64,000 bases of DNA. Origin: Cinnamomum chago. Its lineage: Eukaryota; Streptophyta; Magnoliopsida; Laurales; Lauraceae. The notes under the pieces are model-generated. The model worked only from the letters and a program-made list of their open reading frames with translations, had not been told where the DNA came from and did not search any database. Below, piece after piece: positions 32,901 through 46,559 of the stretch. Positions within the stretch are counted from its first letter, which is position 1. Each line of letters opens with the position of its first letter. The DNA lies in the NCBI GenBank assembly GCA_038049695.1, contig CP142453.1, positions 13,953,501 through 14,017,500 on the forward strand, in the 5' to 3' direction. Both the position numbers and the translations under genes were made by a program.

Positions 32901-35900
32901 TAATCACATCCCACTCAATTTTTCTGTCATAAACCTACATATTTTTGTTTTTTACAAAATGTTGGCCACGTTGACTTTTCCTGTGTAGACGGTTGTCTAT
33001 TATTTTTGCTTGTATTGATGTATTTGTACTGCCATTACGGAGTTTTACCATCATACTTCTATTCTTGTGCCTTTTTCTTCTCCGAAGTAAAAGAATTGAT
33101 TTTTTGTAACTCACTTAAGAGTGTTTTCGTACTAGTTTATTTATAACAGAAATGGAAGATAATTTTTTTATTTGTTCAGTTGTCAAATTATCCAAGTCCA
33201 CAATTGGCACCTTGCACTTTCAAAGAAGCAAACAATTTTCTCCTTTTTTCTCTGAGAGAGAGAGAGAATACAGCTAAAAAGTCCAGAATAGAAAAATCAC
33301 TCTGCTGCTAACATGACAATGCGAGAAACAGTTGTGCTTAAAATCTGACAGGCATTGTTTGGTTGGTTGGCTTCGTTGGTATATTAGTATTGGGATTTTG
33401 GATGTTTTAGGTAGGAGTTACAGGATTTGAAAATTGAAGTGAATAATAAATTTTATGAGAACTTTTTTCTTATAGATGGGTTGGGTTTGGTTGTTTGCCT
33501 ATTGGTTGCGGTGTGGCTTGAGCTTACAGCATAATTGTCTAAAAATAGCCAACCACAACCACAGGATGAGGATGCAGTTAATATTAGCATCTGAATGCAT
33601 CATCTATGAAGGGTTTGCTTCTTTCTTTTGTTATCAACACATCAAATAGAAGCCATGAAAGCCAATGTTAACATGCCCAAAACTTATGATGTCAAACTAG
33701 AGATAGATCAGATCACCACATTTGTTTTGAGAAAGAATAAAATCCTTGCAATGTATAAAACTCGATCAAATCTTGCAAAAACATATGTTCATAAAAGACT
33801 GTCTGAGCAAAACAATCATACGTCTTGCAGAGGTCCATGAAGTTCACAAAAACTGTCTTCTTTGTGCCTTCTCTAAGAACTTGAGGTGGCCTCATCACAG
33901 TCCTGCGTCTATCTCCTGCAAGTTCTGGATTGTTCTCACGCAAGATATTAAAAACTCTGCCAAGAAGCTGCAGAATAAACAACACCACAACCTAATAACT
34001 GGGAAGCACAGATCTAAGTTCAACTAGTGCAGGTAAAGAGGATGAACAAAACAGAAATAGTGAGGCAATTACATACATACACAGCAAGTTCAGCCAACAA
34101 ACCTTTGTAAACTCATTAGTAAAGCTTTGCAATCAATATTCTTCTTGTCAAGAGTTCACAATCAACTGAAGATCTATTAAAGAAAAGGGCCGTTGACTAG
34201 TTTCAGCATTTCACCCATAAATATAAAAGCTGATTTATCACAGGATTATAGATATATTGGAACCTTGTCAGAAGGTATGGCTTAAACTACATTTTTAATT
34301 CAGAATGTTGACATTTGATATTGGACATTGAACAATCTGTATTAAATGTGTACTTATGGTTTAATTTATTACCTGTTACTGTTTAAAAATAAATATTGGA
34401 CACTGAGAAACATGAGCAAAAACATTGCCCTAAGGCAACAAACCCCACTTCAGTGAAGGTGTTGGAAACTTCAAAGTTGACAGGAGAACTACAAATGGGT
34501 AGGCCTACATGCAACTATGAATATATGAACCTATCAAATACATATAAAAGATGTGCCTAGAGAAATGTTACTACATCATGCAGTCCCAATAACCCGTTTG
34601 GAATATTCTAACTATCTAGTGGGCTCATCTTGGACAGCCTCTCATACCTTCACCACCTAACGAAATAACAAAAAAAAGGAGGGAAGAGGGAGCCGGGGGG
34701 GCATGGGGGCAAGGAAAGAGGAAGATGGTGGAGGAAGCAGCAGCAGCAGAAGAGAATGCCTGTGATAGTAACAAGCAGCAGGTGCTGCACCTTTTTTTTT
34801 TTTTTCTTTTTATCCCCCTTCTCAAGAGTGTTGCTGATTTATTTTGATTCCAGCCGGAATTGACCAAAATGGCCAGAATCAGCCGGAATTTTGGCCAGAG
34901 TTTTAGGGGGTGGTTCCATTCTGCCACAGCCAAATTCCAGAATTGAATAGAATTGACAGATACAGAAAACAGTGCTTCCAGCCATCCACACAAATATAAT
35001 AATATGTTTCAGAAATGTGAATTTTGAATATGTAAATCTCATTTTCATATCCTATTCATAAAAGACCAATGGGCCCTTGAGATGGTCATTTCAAGGAGTT
35101 TATTTCCTCACCGAAGGGGACCTTTCTTGTGCAATTAGATGGATCACTAGGATGCCAAATACATCTACACATCCATGGAGGCTTCTGCTAATATTAGAGA
35201 GACTTGAGACCGAGGATCAAAAAAGGGTTGCGAAGGGCATACCAGCCACTGCCCAAAATAATACATATCAAACTATACAAATCGGTTGTTAAGATATGTA
35301 CCGGTTATCAGGATGAATTTAAACAGAGGTTTAAAGAATCTGAGGTGAAATTATTCAAAAAATCTAGAGTATTAAAAAATGTTAGATTTTAATGTTTACT
35401 TTCATTAGCGACTACAATAAATGAAAGAATGAGACCCTTCATTGTCAGTATCATCGCATTATCTCAAAGTAACATACTGAGTATTTGTTCACCTATATTC
35501 AAGTTGCTCAGTAATATTTTTTTTATAACAGTAAATTTTATTGCTCCGGAAAAAAAAAAAAAAAAACTGGGAGTTACTCAGTAAAATTAAGGCCTAAAAA
35601 ATGTTAAAAGTAAAAGATCATCATTTAGTATTTACTATGTATATAACATGCAGTACCACGACATCATCAATCATGTAATGTACAGTATAATATGCAGTAC
35701 ATATAGTATACTAGTACTTAGTTACAACTCATTATTTATTTAATATCTACTACAAACTATATAGCAGTTAATGCTTACTTTTTACGAGCTAAGAATTAAG
35801 GAATTGATCTATGGAACACATAAATTTAGGAAAAATACTAATGGAAGTCTTTGTGGGCGAAATTATTAAAAATAAAAAATAAAAATAAAAACCTTTTCAA

Positions 35901-38900
35901 ATAAATTGCAAGTCTCAAATATCGTATGTATGAATAAATCAAATGATCCAAACATGAATCATGAATAGTTCTGAGATCATTCTTATTAGCCCGAAATGAA
36001 TGAAAAAAAAAAAAAAGATTTGCTTAAATCTGGATCTTGCTTACCTTACATGAATGCCCTAAAGGTACAGGTGGTGTATTAGCTTTGGCTTATAAAGTGT
36101 TTTTCATTACCCTTTTTTCTTCAGAATAGAAAGGAACATGTGACATGTCTCTTCACAAGCTTCCCTTTAAAAAGAATGTAAGAAAGAGAGGTTATTAGCT
36201 TTGAAAGGGGTCATTCAATATGTAAAGCGGCATATCGACTGATACACAATAAATTGACCAATACGCCTGATTTATCGGCAAGGCCAATACACATGAACAC
36301 CAATAAGTTACAAAAAGGGGCGCAATCTAAGCCAATAAGGCCGATTTATCAGCTGATATGTATCCGATAATCCATGACCAAGGGCAATTCATGAAATCTG
36401 CCAGCATCTTTTATTGATGTTACTCTGGATACTAAAAGATAAGGTGGATCGGTTGGCCAAGATTGAAATAATAAGGATGCTTAGCTTTTATATAATTTAG
36501 AGTCCTTTTCCAATCAAAAGAGATCTCAGTGTTCTAGTACGATATCCTAATTCGAACTCAGATTGATGTTTTGTTCAAAAAGGCCAAGAGACTGTTGCGC
36601 CGCAATGTAATAATAATAATAAAAGAATGGGGTTGTATTGTACCTTGTTCTTATTTATAATATCATTATCATTAAAAAACACACAAAAGAAAATAACAGG
36701 AAGTGTTTATTAATAAAAGTGATCTCAATCACAGATAATGGACCACACCTCTTCATATAAATAATCTCGATCACTGCCCCCCCAAGGATATTGACTTAGG
36801 ACAATGCCCTCTCCTTCATCTTCACTGATTCGGTCACCTGAAAAGTGATAAATTATGCATAGTAATCAAAATGATTTTTTTTTTTTTTTGGCTATCGGAG
36901 GGGTTCCCAACCCTTTAGGCTGGACTAATCCCTCCAAGCCGGAGGGAAGCCACAAAAAAACATAAAACAAGAAATTCCAAGTCCCTTAGGGCACATTTGT
37001 GCACAGCCCTTTTCACGGAAGCAGAACTCAAATCTCTAATATTTTATCGCTAGGTTGTTCGGTGCACATGGAGTCTTCACAAAAATTGTTATTTTTTAGC
37101 TATTTTTCAGTGCTAGAGCAGTAATGTGGGTCCAGCCTCCCCTCATCAGACTCCCATTTCCGCAGAAGAGACCCCAGCTTCCTCTTCAGCGGCATTACAC
37201 AAACAAGCCCTTATACATCACAGTTTTCCCATTATTTGTCCTTCTTATCTACACAGCAATATGCAACACGTGCAGTCCCTTAACAGAGCTAAGCCTCTTA
37301 CCATCATGATCTTCCCCACCATCACCATGCTCCTCATTGAGAAAATCAGTCTCCACCTGAAACAACAAGACAGCAAATATGATTCACATCTTTTGAGGTC
37401 ATATAAATGAAGATTTACTTCAGGTTTCAGCTATGTTCATGAACAGGTAATACATGAAAAAATTACCGGTTTCTTCTTTTTTTTCTTCATGCCAGCAAAG
37501 GAAGATTCAAGACTGTCACCAACTGCATGAGCATAAAACCACGTAAGGTAACAAAAATATAATGCAATTATCAATGTACCCTTCAGTTATTAAAATAAAG
37601 TAAAATGGGGAAAAATAGTCTAAGCAAATATGTGTCTCTAGGAGAATTTAGTTCGTCTGTCATCCAGATTTACCAGACAAATTAGAATTTTTAAAAAAAT
37701 GAAAAGAAAAAATAAAGAATTTACCAGACAAGTTCTCTGTTTTTTCAGCCACTTTATCCACGGCTTCATCAGCAGGATCCAGAACTAGAACCTTCTTTTT
37801 CTTCTTTTTCTTTGTAGGATCGAATGGGGCAAGCTGCAAGAGAATGGTCCGTACATTTGATTAGATACTTAAGTCATTTTGCAGTTTCTGCCCCTTTCCC
37901 AATATTTTCAGTTTCCAAGTAATCGTTTGTGTTTTCATGTAAATATCGAACTGTTTGAGAGATTATATATGTCCAAACTTTAAATTCAACCAACTGCTAA
38001 CAAAATATGTTCTGTAATAACAAGAACCTAGTAATACGTATAGCAAGAAGTGAACAAATCATATTCTCAAAGTTTTCCAAATTTTCAAGAGATTCCAAAA
38101 AAAAATACAAGAAACAGCCGATGCATGTGAGTGAAAAGAGAAATTTTAGCAGTGTCGCAGCTAAAATTGCAACAATGGCATTTGGATGCATGGAGCAGTC
38201 ATCAATCTAAACCACCCTATTATATTCAGCAACATTACACATTGACCTGCTTTTAAAAACACCACAATCAGATAACAGTCATCTGAACATTCTCAATTTC
38301 TATTATGGGAAATGAACATCTGAAAACACAATGTGGGCCCAGCCATTCCTAAATCCAACCTGCTCAATCACCCCTCCCAAGTCCCACCAAGTCAAAGGCT
38401 CTACATTACCTAAAGAGCTGCCATCAGTATTAAGTTTCCACCACGCCGCCATACCATGAACATGAACCCCTACTGGAGGAATAACTCACCCCTCAATCAA
38501 AGCTTTTTTTTTTTTTTTACTCTCTTCCCAAAACAAATTATGAAACGCGGACAAATTCCTTGACTTTTAAACCCTAATGAAAGTTTTAATTTTTTCCTAA
38601 TCACTGGATTCATAAAACTCATTTCCCTTTCAAATCCTTTTATTTCTTTCCATCAAGATCTCCCAAGCAGTCACCCTAAAAGCCAATCGCTTAACCTAAC
38701 ATACAAAAAGTACCTCCCATAAACCCTGATAGTAAAATTAATGCATTAATCATAACACTCAAGTTATCCAAGCACATTCTCAATGCATTTGTATATCTCT
38801 TACTGCAAGTATCTTATTTAAATAAACTCATTCACAACACCACACAACTCTCTAATGAGGAAACAAAGACCAAAGTAACAGAATCACAACACAATAAATT

Positions 38901-39022
38901 CAAAGAAACATTTACAACCACCACACCAAAAATATATATATATATGAAATACAATATAAAAGAAAACAGAATCATACATCTGTCACCTCGTCCTTCAGCT
39001 CGATCGGGGCTTCGTCTGCCAT
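29935..39022 (-). CDS. EIF2B (eIF2 beta): Eukaryotic translation initiation factor 2 subunit beta
   Basis: Beta subunit of eIF2, which delivers Met-tRNAi to the 40S ribosome in a GTP complex and contacts eIF5 and eIF2B. Nine exons: 39022-38978, 37833-37725, 37522-37467, 37356-37302, 36837-36749, 33967-33822, 32665-32523, 31253-31168 and 30012-29935. All introns are GT-AG and the phases close perfectly: 807 nt, 268 aa, the same length as I recall for the Arabidopsis protein. Two lysine boxes (K23-29 and K64-69), which in this family bind eIF5 and eIF2B epsilon, are followed by an acidic linker. The conserved core ([28 protein letters not shown]) precedes a C-terminal zinc finger with C220, C223, C241 and C244. 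The protein ends in GRRKAGT. Introns 5 and 8 are the source of the duplicated DNA at 10869-16729. It appears intact; PWGGS replaces the commoner PWEGS. Confidence 0.95.
30130..31042. repeat. Source block 1 of the segmental duplication (eIF2 beta intron 8)
   Basis: Matches 10869-11623 joined to 15223-15379 with high similarity and preserves the empty hAT site at 30877-30884. Confidence 0.85.
34839..36054. repeat. Source block 2 of the segmental duplication (eIF2 beta intron 5)
   Basis: Matches about 15389-16729, starting at TATTTTGATTCCAGCCGGAA and ending near CTTACATGAA. It lacks the short insertion present at 15866-15943. Confidence 0.85.
36886..37080 (-). mobile_element. SINE-like element in eIF2 beta intron 4
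   Basis: On the minus strand its 3' part (GGATTAGTCCAGCCTAAAGG, then GTTGGGAACC and an A-rich tail) parallels the 3' body of the SINE at 28697-28876. The 5' half is different. Confidence 0.45.
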
Positions 39023-39073
39023 TTTCCCAAACACGCAAATGCAATCAAAACCTAACCAAAATAAATAAGGAAA

Positions 39074-39083
39074 ATTAGGGTTT
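39074..39083 (-). promoter_or_regulatory. Telo-box upstream of eIF2 beta
   Basis: AAACCCTAAT on the minus strand about 52 bp upstream of the ATG. Telo-boxes (AAACCCTAA) near the start of plant translation-machinery genes are a known regulatory motif; function here is inferred. Confidence 0.5.
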
Positions 39084-39099
39084 CTCCGTGAGTTCAATG

Positions 39100-40140
39100 T
39101 TCGATCAATCGAAGGAAAAAGGGGGGAAATAGAATGAAAGAAATCTAAAGTTCATCACAAAAACCCCAAAGAAGGATTAAAAAAATTTTAAAAAAAAAAA
39201 CATGACACATTGAATTTTTATATATATGAGATGACGATTGAGAGATCAAATCAAAATTCAAAAGCATAAGAAAATAATTCCACTCGTGATAAGGTAGGTC
39301 TTCAACATGGTCATTGTTTATTATATAAATAGTTCCACCATTTAATTCCATTGAAAAGTATTGAGGATAAGTATTACTTATTAATTACAGAGTACTTATC
39401 AATTGATTGCACACCATGCACTACAGTCTTTGAAAAAATACCTCAACATTGTAGAGTTTTGGGTAATTGGATACATAAATTTTAACAAGAGTTCTTAATA
39501 AATTGGAGTGACCCCAAACTTATCCCCTTAGTGTATCTGAATGGACTGAATGCTGTACAATGGTTAAAATATAGTTTAACAAAAGGGACCCATATATGAA
39601 TTTATGGCCCCAAGGTGAATTATGTACCTTTCAATGGTTAAAATAAGGGTTCCTCAATAAAATAATCTCAGTTCCATTATTTTACTGATATCAAACTCTG
39701 TATATCAAATGGACTGAATTCATTTGCTAGAGTTGGAATTAAGAGCATGAATTGGTTAAAATTCAAGTGCAAATTTACATAATACCTTTTACAGAGTTTG
39801 TAAAATAATGTTATATAATATACATAATACCTTTGTTGACATACAGAGTTTGATATCAGTCCATATACTACAAAAAGAGCAATTGTAGAATTACCATGCA
39901 AGACATGTGGACCCATCTGAGTCGGGCATTCAGTTTCTTAGAGGAGAGTGGGTATTTAGTCCACTTTATTGACTAGGTATGGTGGGAGTTATAAGTTATA
40001 ACAACCAAGGGCTCCACTTCTGATGGGTGGGCCCAATATAAGGAAGGTAGTTCAGATGTTGATCCATTTTTTGTATAATTTTATACTGTGATGAATGCCC
40101 ATGTAATACCCAAAAAGCAAATAAAAATTAATCGGAAAAA
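39100..40140. other. eIF2 beta upstream, intergenic
   Basis: AT-rich with no gene. Partial inverted similarity occurs between about 39670-39710 and 39840-39865 (both with CAAACTCTGTAT or its complement), suggesting a MITE remnant. Confidence 0.4.
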
Positions 40141-40149
40141 AAATTAAAA

Positions 40150-40224
40150 AAGGCACGATGAGCACGAACGGCACAGCCCATGGCCCGCTCGGGCTGAGAT
40201 TTGGGCGGGCCGGACATGCCTAGA
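40150..40224. mobile_element. hAT terminal remnant
   Basis: The reverse complement begins CTAGGCATGTCCGGCCCGCC and continues CAAATCTCAGCCCG, close to the left end of the hAT at 11624 (taggcatgaaaatctgggcgg). No partner end was identified. Confidence 0.5.
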
Positions 40225-40498
40225 TGAAGCCACGTGAATTCATCGGGGGGTGGGGCCCACATGATATCGTCAATTATACTATCCATCAATTTTATTTTTT
40301 TTTAAATTTACCAGATGAATCAAATGCACCCTGTGAAAAAAAAAATTACATAATATCGATGTCACAAACTCAACTATTGTGTATGTGGAGAATTTTTTCT
40401 TACGAGTAGATTACATGTACCTTATATGCAGTTTTGTTTATGTAGCCCATTTAGATGCAAGTTTATCAATTGAAGAAGGGCAGATCTAAGGGCACAAA

Positions 40499-40736
40499 TG
40501 GTAATTTTACTTTTAAAATCAAGTGAAATGAAGTGAAGTAAAGCATCAAATCAAAAAAGAATAAAATATAGGTGGATTTTGATGGTATTTTATTTTTAGT
40601 TGTTTGGCCCGTTTGGTGATTTTACTTTTAAAATCAAGTAAAATGAAGTGAAGTAAAGCATCAAATCAAAAGAGAATAAAATATAAGTGGATTATAGTGG
40701 TATTTTATTTTTAGTTGTTTGATATGGAATCTCTTT
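40499..40736. repeat. Tandem duplication, period about 115 bp, MITE-derived
   Basis: Two copies of a unit with ATTTTACTTTTAAAATCAAG, GTGAAGTAAAGCATCAAATC and TATTTTATTTTTAGTTG. The unit is related in inverted sense to the MITE at 47070-47360. Confidence 0.8.
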
Positions 40737-41171
40737 TTACTTATTATATAGAAAAGTGGAGTTTTTTGTCTTTTCGTGAATAAAGGCAGTTGCTCTTTTA
40801 CTTTTTTGAAAAAGATGAAAAGAATTTTGAATTAAAGTGCTTTTGATGTGACCTCTTGTCTAAAAAAATGAAGGCTTTATTTTATTTTTGGGGCATTTGG
40901 TCGGAGGTCCCTCAACTTAGATTTTTATTCCAAACGGTCCACTTTTTTTTCTGTAGAGCCAAAGGTCCTTTTTCAAGTTTTAAATGGTTAAAAAGTCCAG
41001 AGTGCCCCTCTTAATATAATCTGTGCGGTATACAGAAAAGGAGAACTGATTTCGTTAAGAGATTTATTTGGAGGAAAAACCTGTCAATTTCGCGAAAACT
41101 ATTTGACTGCACAAATCAAGGATTACGACAAATAAGAAAAAAAAAATGGGGAAAACTGATTCAATGAAGGA

Positions 41172-41361
41172 GAAATCATCCAGAAAATCTGCACATGGGA
41201 CTGGGCAAAACTGAGATGGGGAAATCATCTAGAAAATCTACACATGGGATTGGGCAAAACTCAAATAATTTTTTTTCGAACTCAGATAAATTTGTTCCAA
41301 ACTTAGATAAATTTAGTCCAAATTCAAATAAATTTGTTCGAAACTCAGATAAATTTGTCTG
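41172..41361. repeat. Two adjacent tandem arrays (48-bp x 2, 21-bp x 4)
   Basis: 41172-41267 holds two copies of GAAATCATCCAGAAAATCTG-type units. 41278-41361 holds four 21-bp units of the form AAACTCAGATAAATTTGTTCC. An inverted match (GATAAATTTATCTGGGTTT) follows at about 41381-41398. Confidence 0.8.
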
Positions 41362-44300
41362 AGTTTTGCCAGAAGTTTAGATAAATTTATCTGGGTTTGA
41401 AACACAACCTTTTGAAAAAACTAAGATAAACTTATCTTTTTTCGAAAAAACTCACAATAAAAAATAAAAAAAAAGAAAGGATATATAGTAGCCACGTGAG
41501 GAAGAAAACTACAGAAGATCACAGAAACTCTCGGGCACGACTAGAACGAACCCATTAAAAGGAGTCAATACTAATCTTATGTGGGGCAAAGATCAGTTCA
41601 ATACTTCTGATATGTCTTGCTGCAATTCTTCTCATATGTCTTGTGGGGCAACGATCACAGAAACTCCCACACACAAAAACTCCTCAACAATGAGGTGGGG
41701 CAAAGATCAATTGGAAAAAAATAGGCTGATGATCAAATCTTGGGGCATGGTTATCTGATGATTAGAAAGAAAATCCATGAAAGCTTCTGCAAGTAGTGCC
41801 CCTGCAGCGAATCGTACATTGGTGTAGGAGGCTTGGAATCGTTCCCTCCTATTTGAATTTTGAAACTTGATATATTTCATCTCATTTGAATTTCAGAACT
41901 TGATCTAAAACTAGGAAATAAAATCCGTTAGACAGCTTGATACGTATAAAGGGGCAAATCACTAAAATCAGCCGTTAAATATCATGTTAAGGAGCTTAAA
42001 ATTAGGGATTAAATGCGTGACATAACTTCAAATGGTTAGAAGTGCAAATCAGTCATGCAAATGTATGATTTAGCATACTTAGGGGCCTCCGCCTGCAATA
42101 AGTCTAGGCGCATGGACCAGAGGCGTTAACCAAAAATCCTATGGATTAGAAGCCTTAAAGGATAGTATTTAGGGACCTTTGGCTAATTTACCTTCTATTT
42201 TTACTATTCTAGTAAAGTGCCAAACGAGTCCTAAAAAGGTCTCTTTAGCTGCTTAGCATGTGGCAATGGGTGATGAAAATGAATGCAGAGTAATCAACCT
42301 AGTAAATCAAATCTTATAGAGGCTAGAGTTAGATCTCATCTTCACTTTATATCCTTCAACCCTCTCCCATTTGGTAATTTTTGTTGTGACCCGTGTTACG
42401 ATTAATACCTAGGAGGCATTTGTCTGCTCATTTACATATGTAAATATTGCACATGCGTTAACATTTATGTGTGATCACATGAGTTAGAATTTAATTATAC
42501 ATCAATTATATAAACTGAGGTGTGAAAATAGTATGTATGTGAGGCCATTTTACCTAGTTATATAAACTACCCATACCACCCTTTTGTAAAATATTGATGT
42601 AGATAGATATGTGGGTGGGTGGGTGAGTATAATTTTTCATCCAGTGAAATTCAACATTGATTTATATATCTCTATATTATCTTTATGAGTTTATGAATAG
42701 AGGCTTCATTTCCATAGGTTACAACACAAGTTGTCTGGAACTATCGAACCCCACTCAAACTAGCTCAAAAATAATACTATTTAGACTCTAGCTAGTTAGT
42801 GTTGTTTAAAAATGATTATAATTCAATTTCAGATTCTGAAAGATCAAGCAAATGTTTGTGCTTCAATTATTTTAAATAGACCAATTTGGGCTTCATCATT
42901 TAATCTTATCAGAACACTAGGACTTCATTCGTAGTTAAATCCAAAATTCAAACTCTCAAAATGCAGATAAAATAGGAATCCATGAGGGGTCTTTTTTGTG
43001 TTGATAGTGTGTGATGGTAAAAGCAAACACAAATGGAGATTAAAAGAACTAAAGTACAAGCCTTTTCTTCATGCAAGACTTTTCTTTTATCAGTACTTCA
43101 TACATAACTTTAGAAAAAAAAAAATCAACAACCGTTTCGAAAACAAAACAGCAAATCATCATATTATACACACATTTAATATACTTAAACTACAAATCAA
43201 AATAATAGAGATTAAGATTGAAAAAAAAAATCACCCCTCTTACAATTGCATTCTCTTGTGATATTGTGCCAAGGAAAGCTGCCGACAAAACGACAATAAT
43301 GTGGGGTTGCAATCCTTAGAAGATTAAAGAACAAGAAGAGGTAGAAGACATGGGGCAAAATGGAAAAAATGCAGGCAAGTAGGTGAAAAAGGAACAGAAG
43401 GTTTAAAACGAGTCTCAATAAAAGGACATGGAGTATCTAAGAAAAAAATAGGGACATGGAGTAAATAGGGTTTTTTCCAAAGGTTTTTAGTTCCCATAGA
43501 TCACAACAGTGTGACCTATGGGCATTTTTGCCAACCACCATGGCTATATGAATCACTCTTTGGTAATTTAGAAAATCGATATGGTGAGTAATTTATAATT
43601 AATATGAATTATTTGGTGAAAATCTCTTAAGCATACTTCAAGTAATTGATTTTTTTAATGTAGTTTCATTAGTATATAAACAAAATTCATGAAGTCAACC
43701 CCAACATAATTTGGACAAGACTTTCATAATGATGGTGATGATAGTTTCGTTAATACATAACTGATCTATTGTGCATATGACATATTATCATGTCATTTCA
43801 TGCTGTTTAAAAAAGTGTCCTTGATTCTAATGCTTGTGCTTTGATGATCAGGGCAATAAGGATTAAAACATAAAGTTATATTGACCAAGATTAAGGGAAA
43901 AGAAAGTTGATTAGAAATATACTATCTTCATGTTTATTTTTGTGTAGTGTTAGTCCAAAATAAGGCCTGTGTTTTAAATATTTTTAATTATGAATAATAT
44001 TACTGTGCATCTTATGTGCATGGTAAAGGGCCACCAAGGGCCCCACAAATAATGGAACATAGGTGGGATAGAGACATCCACTCATGAAGGACCCAAATAT
44101 AAAAAATGGGGTCATCTTTTGCCTCTAATTCATTGATCATGGCCCACAAGTTTAATGGCCTTATATTGAAGAAAAAAATCGACACTAGGTCAAATGGTCA
44201 TTTCATTTAGTGAGTCCAAACCCAGAGGTTTGGTGACTACCAAGGGGTTCCATGTGTGTGAATAATGTGGATAGATCATCATTAAGATTTGCCTTTATTT

Positions 44301-45215
44301 ATTATGCTCATAACATAGAAAATTATGTGGCCTCTATGAGACTATGACCCTTTATTTTAAACAAGACATGTTGCATATATGTTAAGTATGAATCCTTTTT
44401 AATCTTTTAAAATAAAACAAGTGGTTGAAATTTAAGGTCACTTATCAAAACTTAGATTTATTAAATATTGCCACTTGTTCAATCTAAAGTTACAAAATGA
44501 GTGATCAGAATAAAATTTCACTAATTGACCTTAAAATACACTAGTAGTATTTTGCAGTGTAGCTTAATTTCATTAAATGGTTAAATTCTTATAAAACAAG
44601 AAAATCCCACAAAGTATGTCATATTTTCCATTATTAAAAACCACCTATTGTTGCCGAAGCTACAAAGGTTCGATACTCCAATTCATAGATCGTTCAAGAT
44701 TTACATGTATTTTCTATGGTAGTAGACAATATATAAAAAGGTTAACATTGCCAAATTAATAACATTGTTAAAAATAAAATTTATAACATATTAGAAATTC
44801 TTTAAAGTACATAACATAAACATTTACTCCCAGGCATATTTGTTTGTACTATAATACACAGAATTGAAAACATATCATTCATACAGTTAAAAATAAAGAT
44901 CAAATGTGAATTAAAAAAAAAGATAGTATTAAATAATTTTTCTTTGAGGATTTTACCGAAAAATGAACGGTATTTGCAGTGGCGGACCCAGGATTTTCGT
45001 TTAGGTGGGGCCAAACTTTTGCTAGGATTTTTTCACATTAACAATAGTAACAGAGAAAATGTATTCCATTTAAATAGATTTTTTTCACATTAACATCTGA
45101 TGTCTCCCATGAATTAGCACCAGTGATGCAGTACGGAAGTCCAAAAGAGGCCCTGGGCCCACATGATGGGCCCTGCCATCCAACCCAGCCCTTTGGGTGT
45201 GGCTAAGAATGCTAC
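41362..45215. other. Intergenic, no gene
   Basis: AT-rich. Contains a truncated SINE end (43681-43742), one arm of a family-1 MITE (44835-44945), and CAGTGGCGGACCCAGG at about 44977, a word common at plant transposon ends. No supported coding sequence. Confidence 0.5.
43681..43742 (+). mobile_element. 5'-truncated SINE 3' end with TSD
   Basis: The segment GAAGTCAACCCCAACATAAT, ending in GATGGTGATGAT, is flanked by AGTTTCATTAGTATATAA (43662-43679) and AGTTTCGTTAATACATAA (43743-43760), 15 of 18 matching. Confidence 0.6.
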
Positions 45216-45530
45216 TGTGGAATTATTCTAATTTTATCTTAGGATTGATTAGGAATTGTTGCTTATTTTGATGAGAATTAGTAGTTTCTATTTTCATTAT
45301 AGTTTATTGTTTTAGTAGTCTTAATACATTATAAATAGAGAAGTCCTCTATTGTAATAGATATGCTATTTTTAATCAACTGATTTCTCTAAGAATTACTC
45401 ACATGAGTTATGGATTGTTTCATGGTTTCATTTGTGCCCTGGTTGCTGGAATTCATCTTTGGATTCAATCAATCCTTCGGGAGATTGATCTACTACCCGA
45501 TCGCTACGTCAACCAGCCTAATTCAAACCC
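45216..45530 (+). mobile_element. LTR fragment or solo LTR, Copia-like
   Basis: Starts TGTGGAATTATTC and contains a promoter-like ATTATAAATAGAGAAGTCC (about 45328) followed by CTATTGTAATAGA, as at the TATA/R boundary of many plant copia LTRs. No internal coding region or duplicated target site was recognised. Confidence 0.45.
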
Positions 45531-45654
45531 ATTTAGAATGTATGGTGTATCTAATGTTAAAGCAAAATAAAATTGTATAATTAACTACCACATTCTTTGA
45601 TGCCATTAAATTAAGTTTTATAATCAGTAGGTGATCATAATTTATTGCCCAACC

Positions 45655-46540
45655 CTCATTCATAGATTAAACAAGAATGCAAGATCCAAAAAAAAAACCC
45701 AAAACCAAGTAATGTAATAAAGAGAATGGTTGTTGAGTTTTATTTTTTCTTTTTTAGTCCTGCGTATTTAAAACCTAGAGACTTTAGGCCATTTTATTGT
45801 TATTTCTATGTAAGAAAAATTAATAGGCCATGATCAAGAAGGAATTAGGAAGGGTGAATTTGTAAATTTCTACTTTTGTATTTAACGTTGTTATCTTGGA
45901 TTAACCATCTGCTTATTATTTTTTATGAAAAATATTAAATACTCATGGTCAGTTAATAACCAAAGCAGTTTGCTTTGAGAATAGATTATCCAATTACAAA
46001 AGCCATTTCATGCGAGGAGACTTATCTGGTTTTGTGTGCACTTAAACATTTCTAAGTCTATTACCCTGGAAATTATATATATAATTCAAATTTTATGCAA
46101 TTCTTCTAAAAGTGAAAGTGCAGATGCATGTGCCCAAGTCTGCAGTGAAGCAAGGCAAAAGACAGGATATACAACTAGTGGAGTAAGCAGAAGAAATATC
46201 AAATCTTGTAACTGTCAGAAATACTTCAAGATAAGTCAAAAACAAAATCAAATTGGAATAATATGGACTAACAATCTAACATGCTAAGCCCTAAAGCAAC
46301 ATAACCTTAACTCTAGCCATCAAATATAAATTAAAAAAAAAAAAAAAAAAACAGAACCCTAACTTCTCTGTCACACATCACACTCATTCATAGATTAAAC
46401 AAGAACTCAAGATAAATAAAAATCAGGTAATGTAATAAAGAGAACCATAAATAAAAAGCCTTAAAACAACATAACCCTAACCCTAACCATCAAAAATAAC
46501 TTAAAGAAAAAAAAAAAAAAACAGAACCCTAACTTCTCTA
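45655..46540. repeat. Locally duplicated AT-rich segments
   Basis: TCATTCATAGATTAAACAAG recurs at about 45658 and 46385, each followed by GTAATGTAATAAAGAGAA. Segments starting CAACATAACC and ending AGAACCCTAACTTCTCT lie at about 46298 and 46468. The frame at 46036-46287 between them (ADACAQVCSEARQKTG) is not recognised. Confidence 0.6.
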
Positions 46541-46559
46541 TGCAATGCCTAAAATAATG

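Noticed and set aside
34625..34993. Minus-strand 122-codon frame in eIF2 beta intron 5
   Set aside because: Low-complexity purine/pyrimidine-rich DNA crossing the edge of the duplicated block; no family resemblance.
40499..40736. CRISPR-like or regulatory tandem array
   Set aside because: Only two units of about 115 bp, a duplicated MITE piece in a plant nuclear genome.
46478..46492. CCCTAACCCTAACC, telomere-like
   Set aside because: Only two units inside a locally duplicated AT-rich segment; not a telomeric array.
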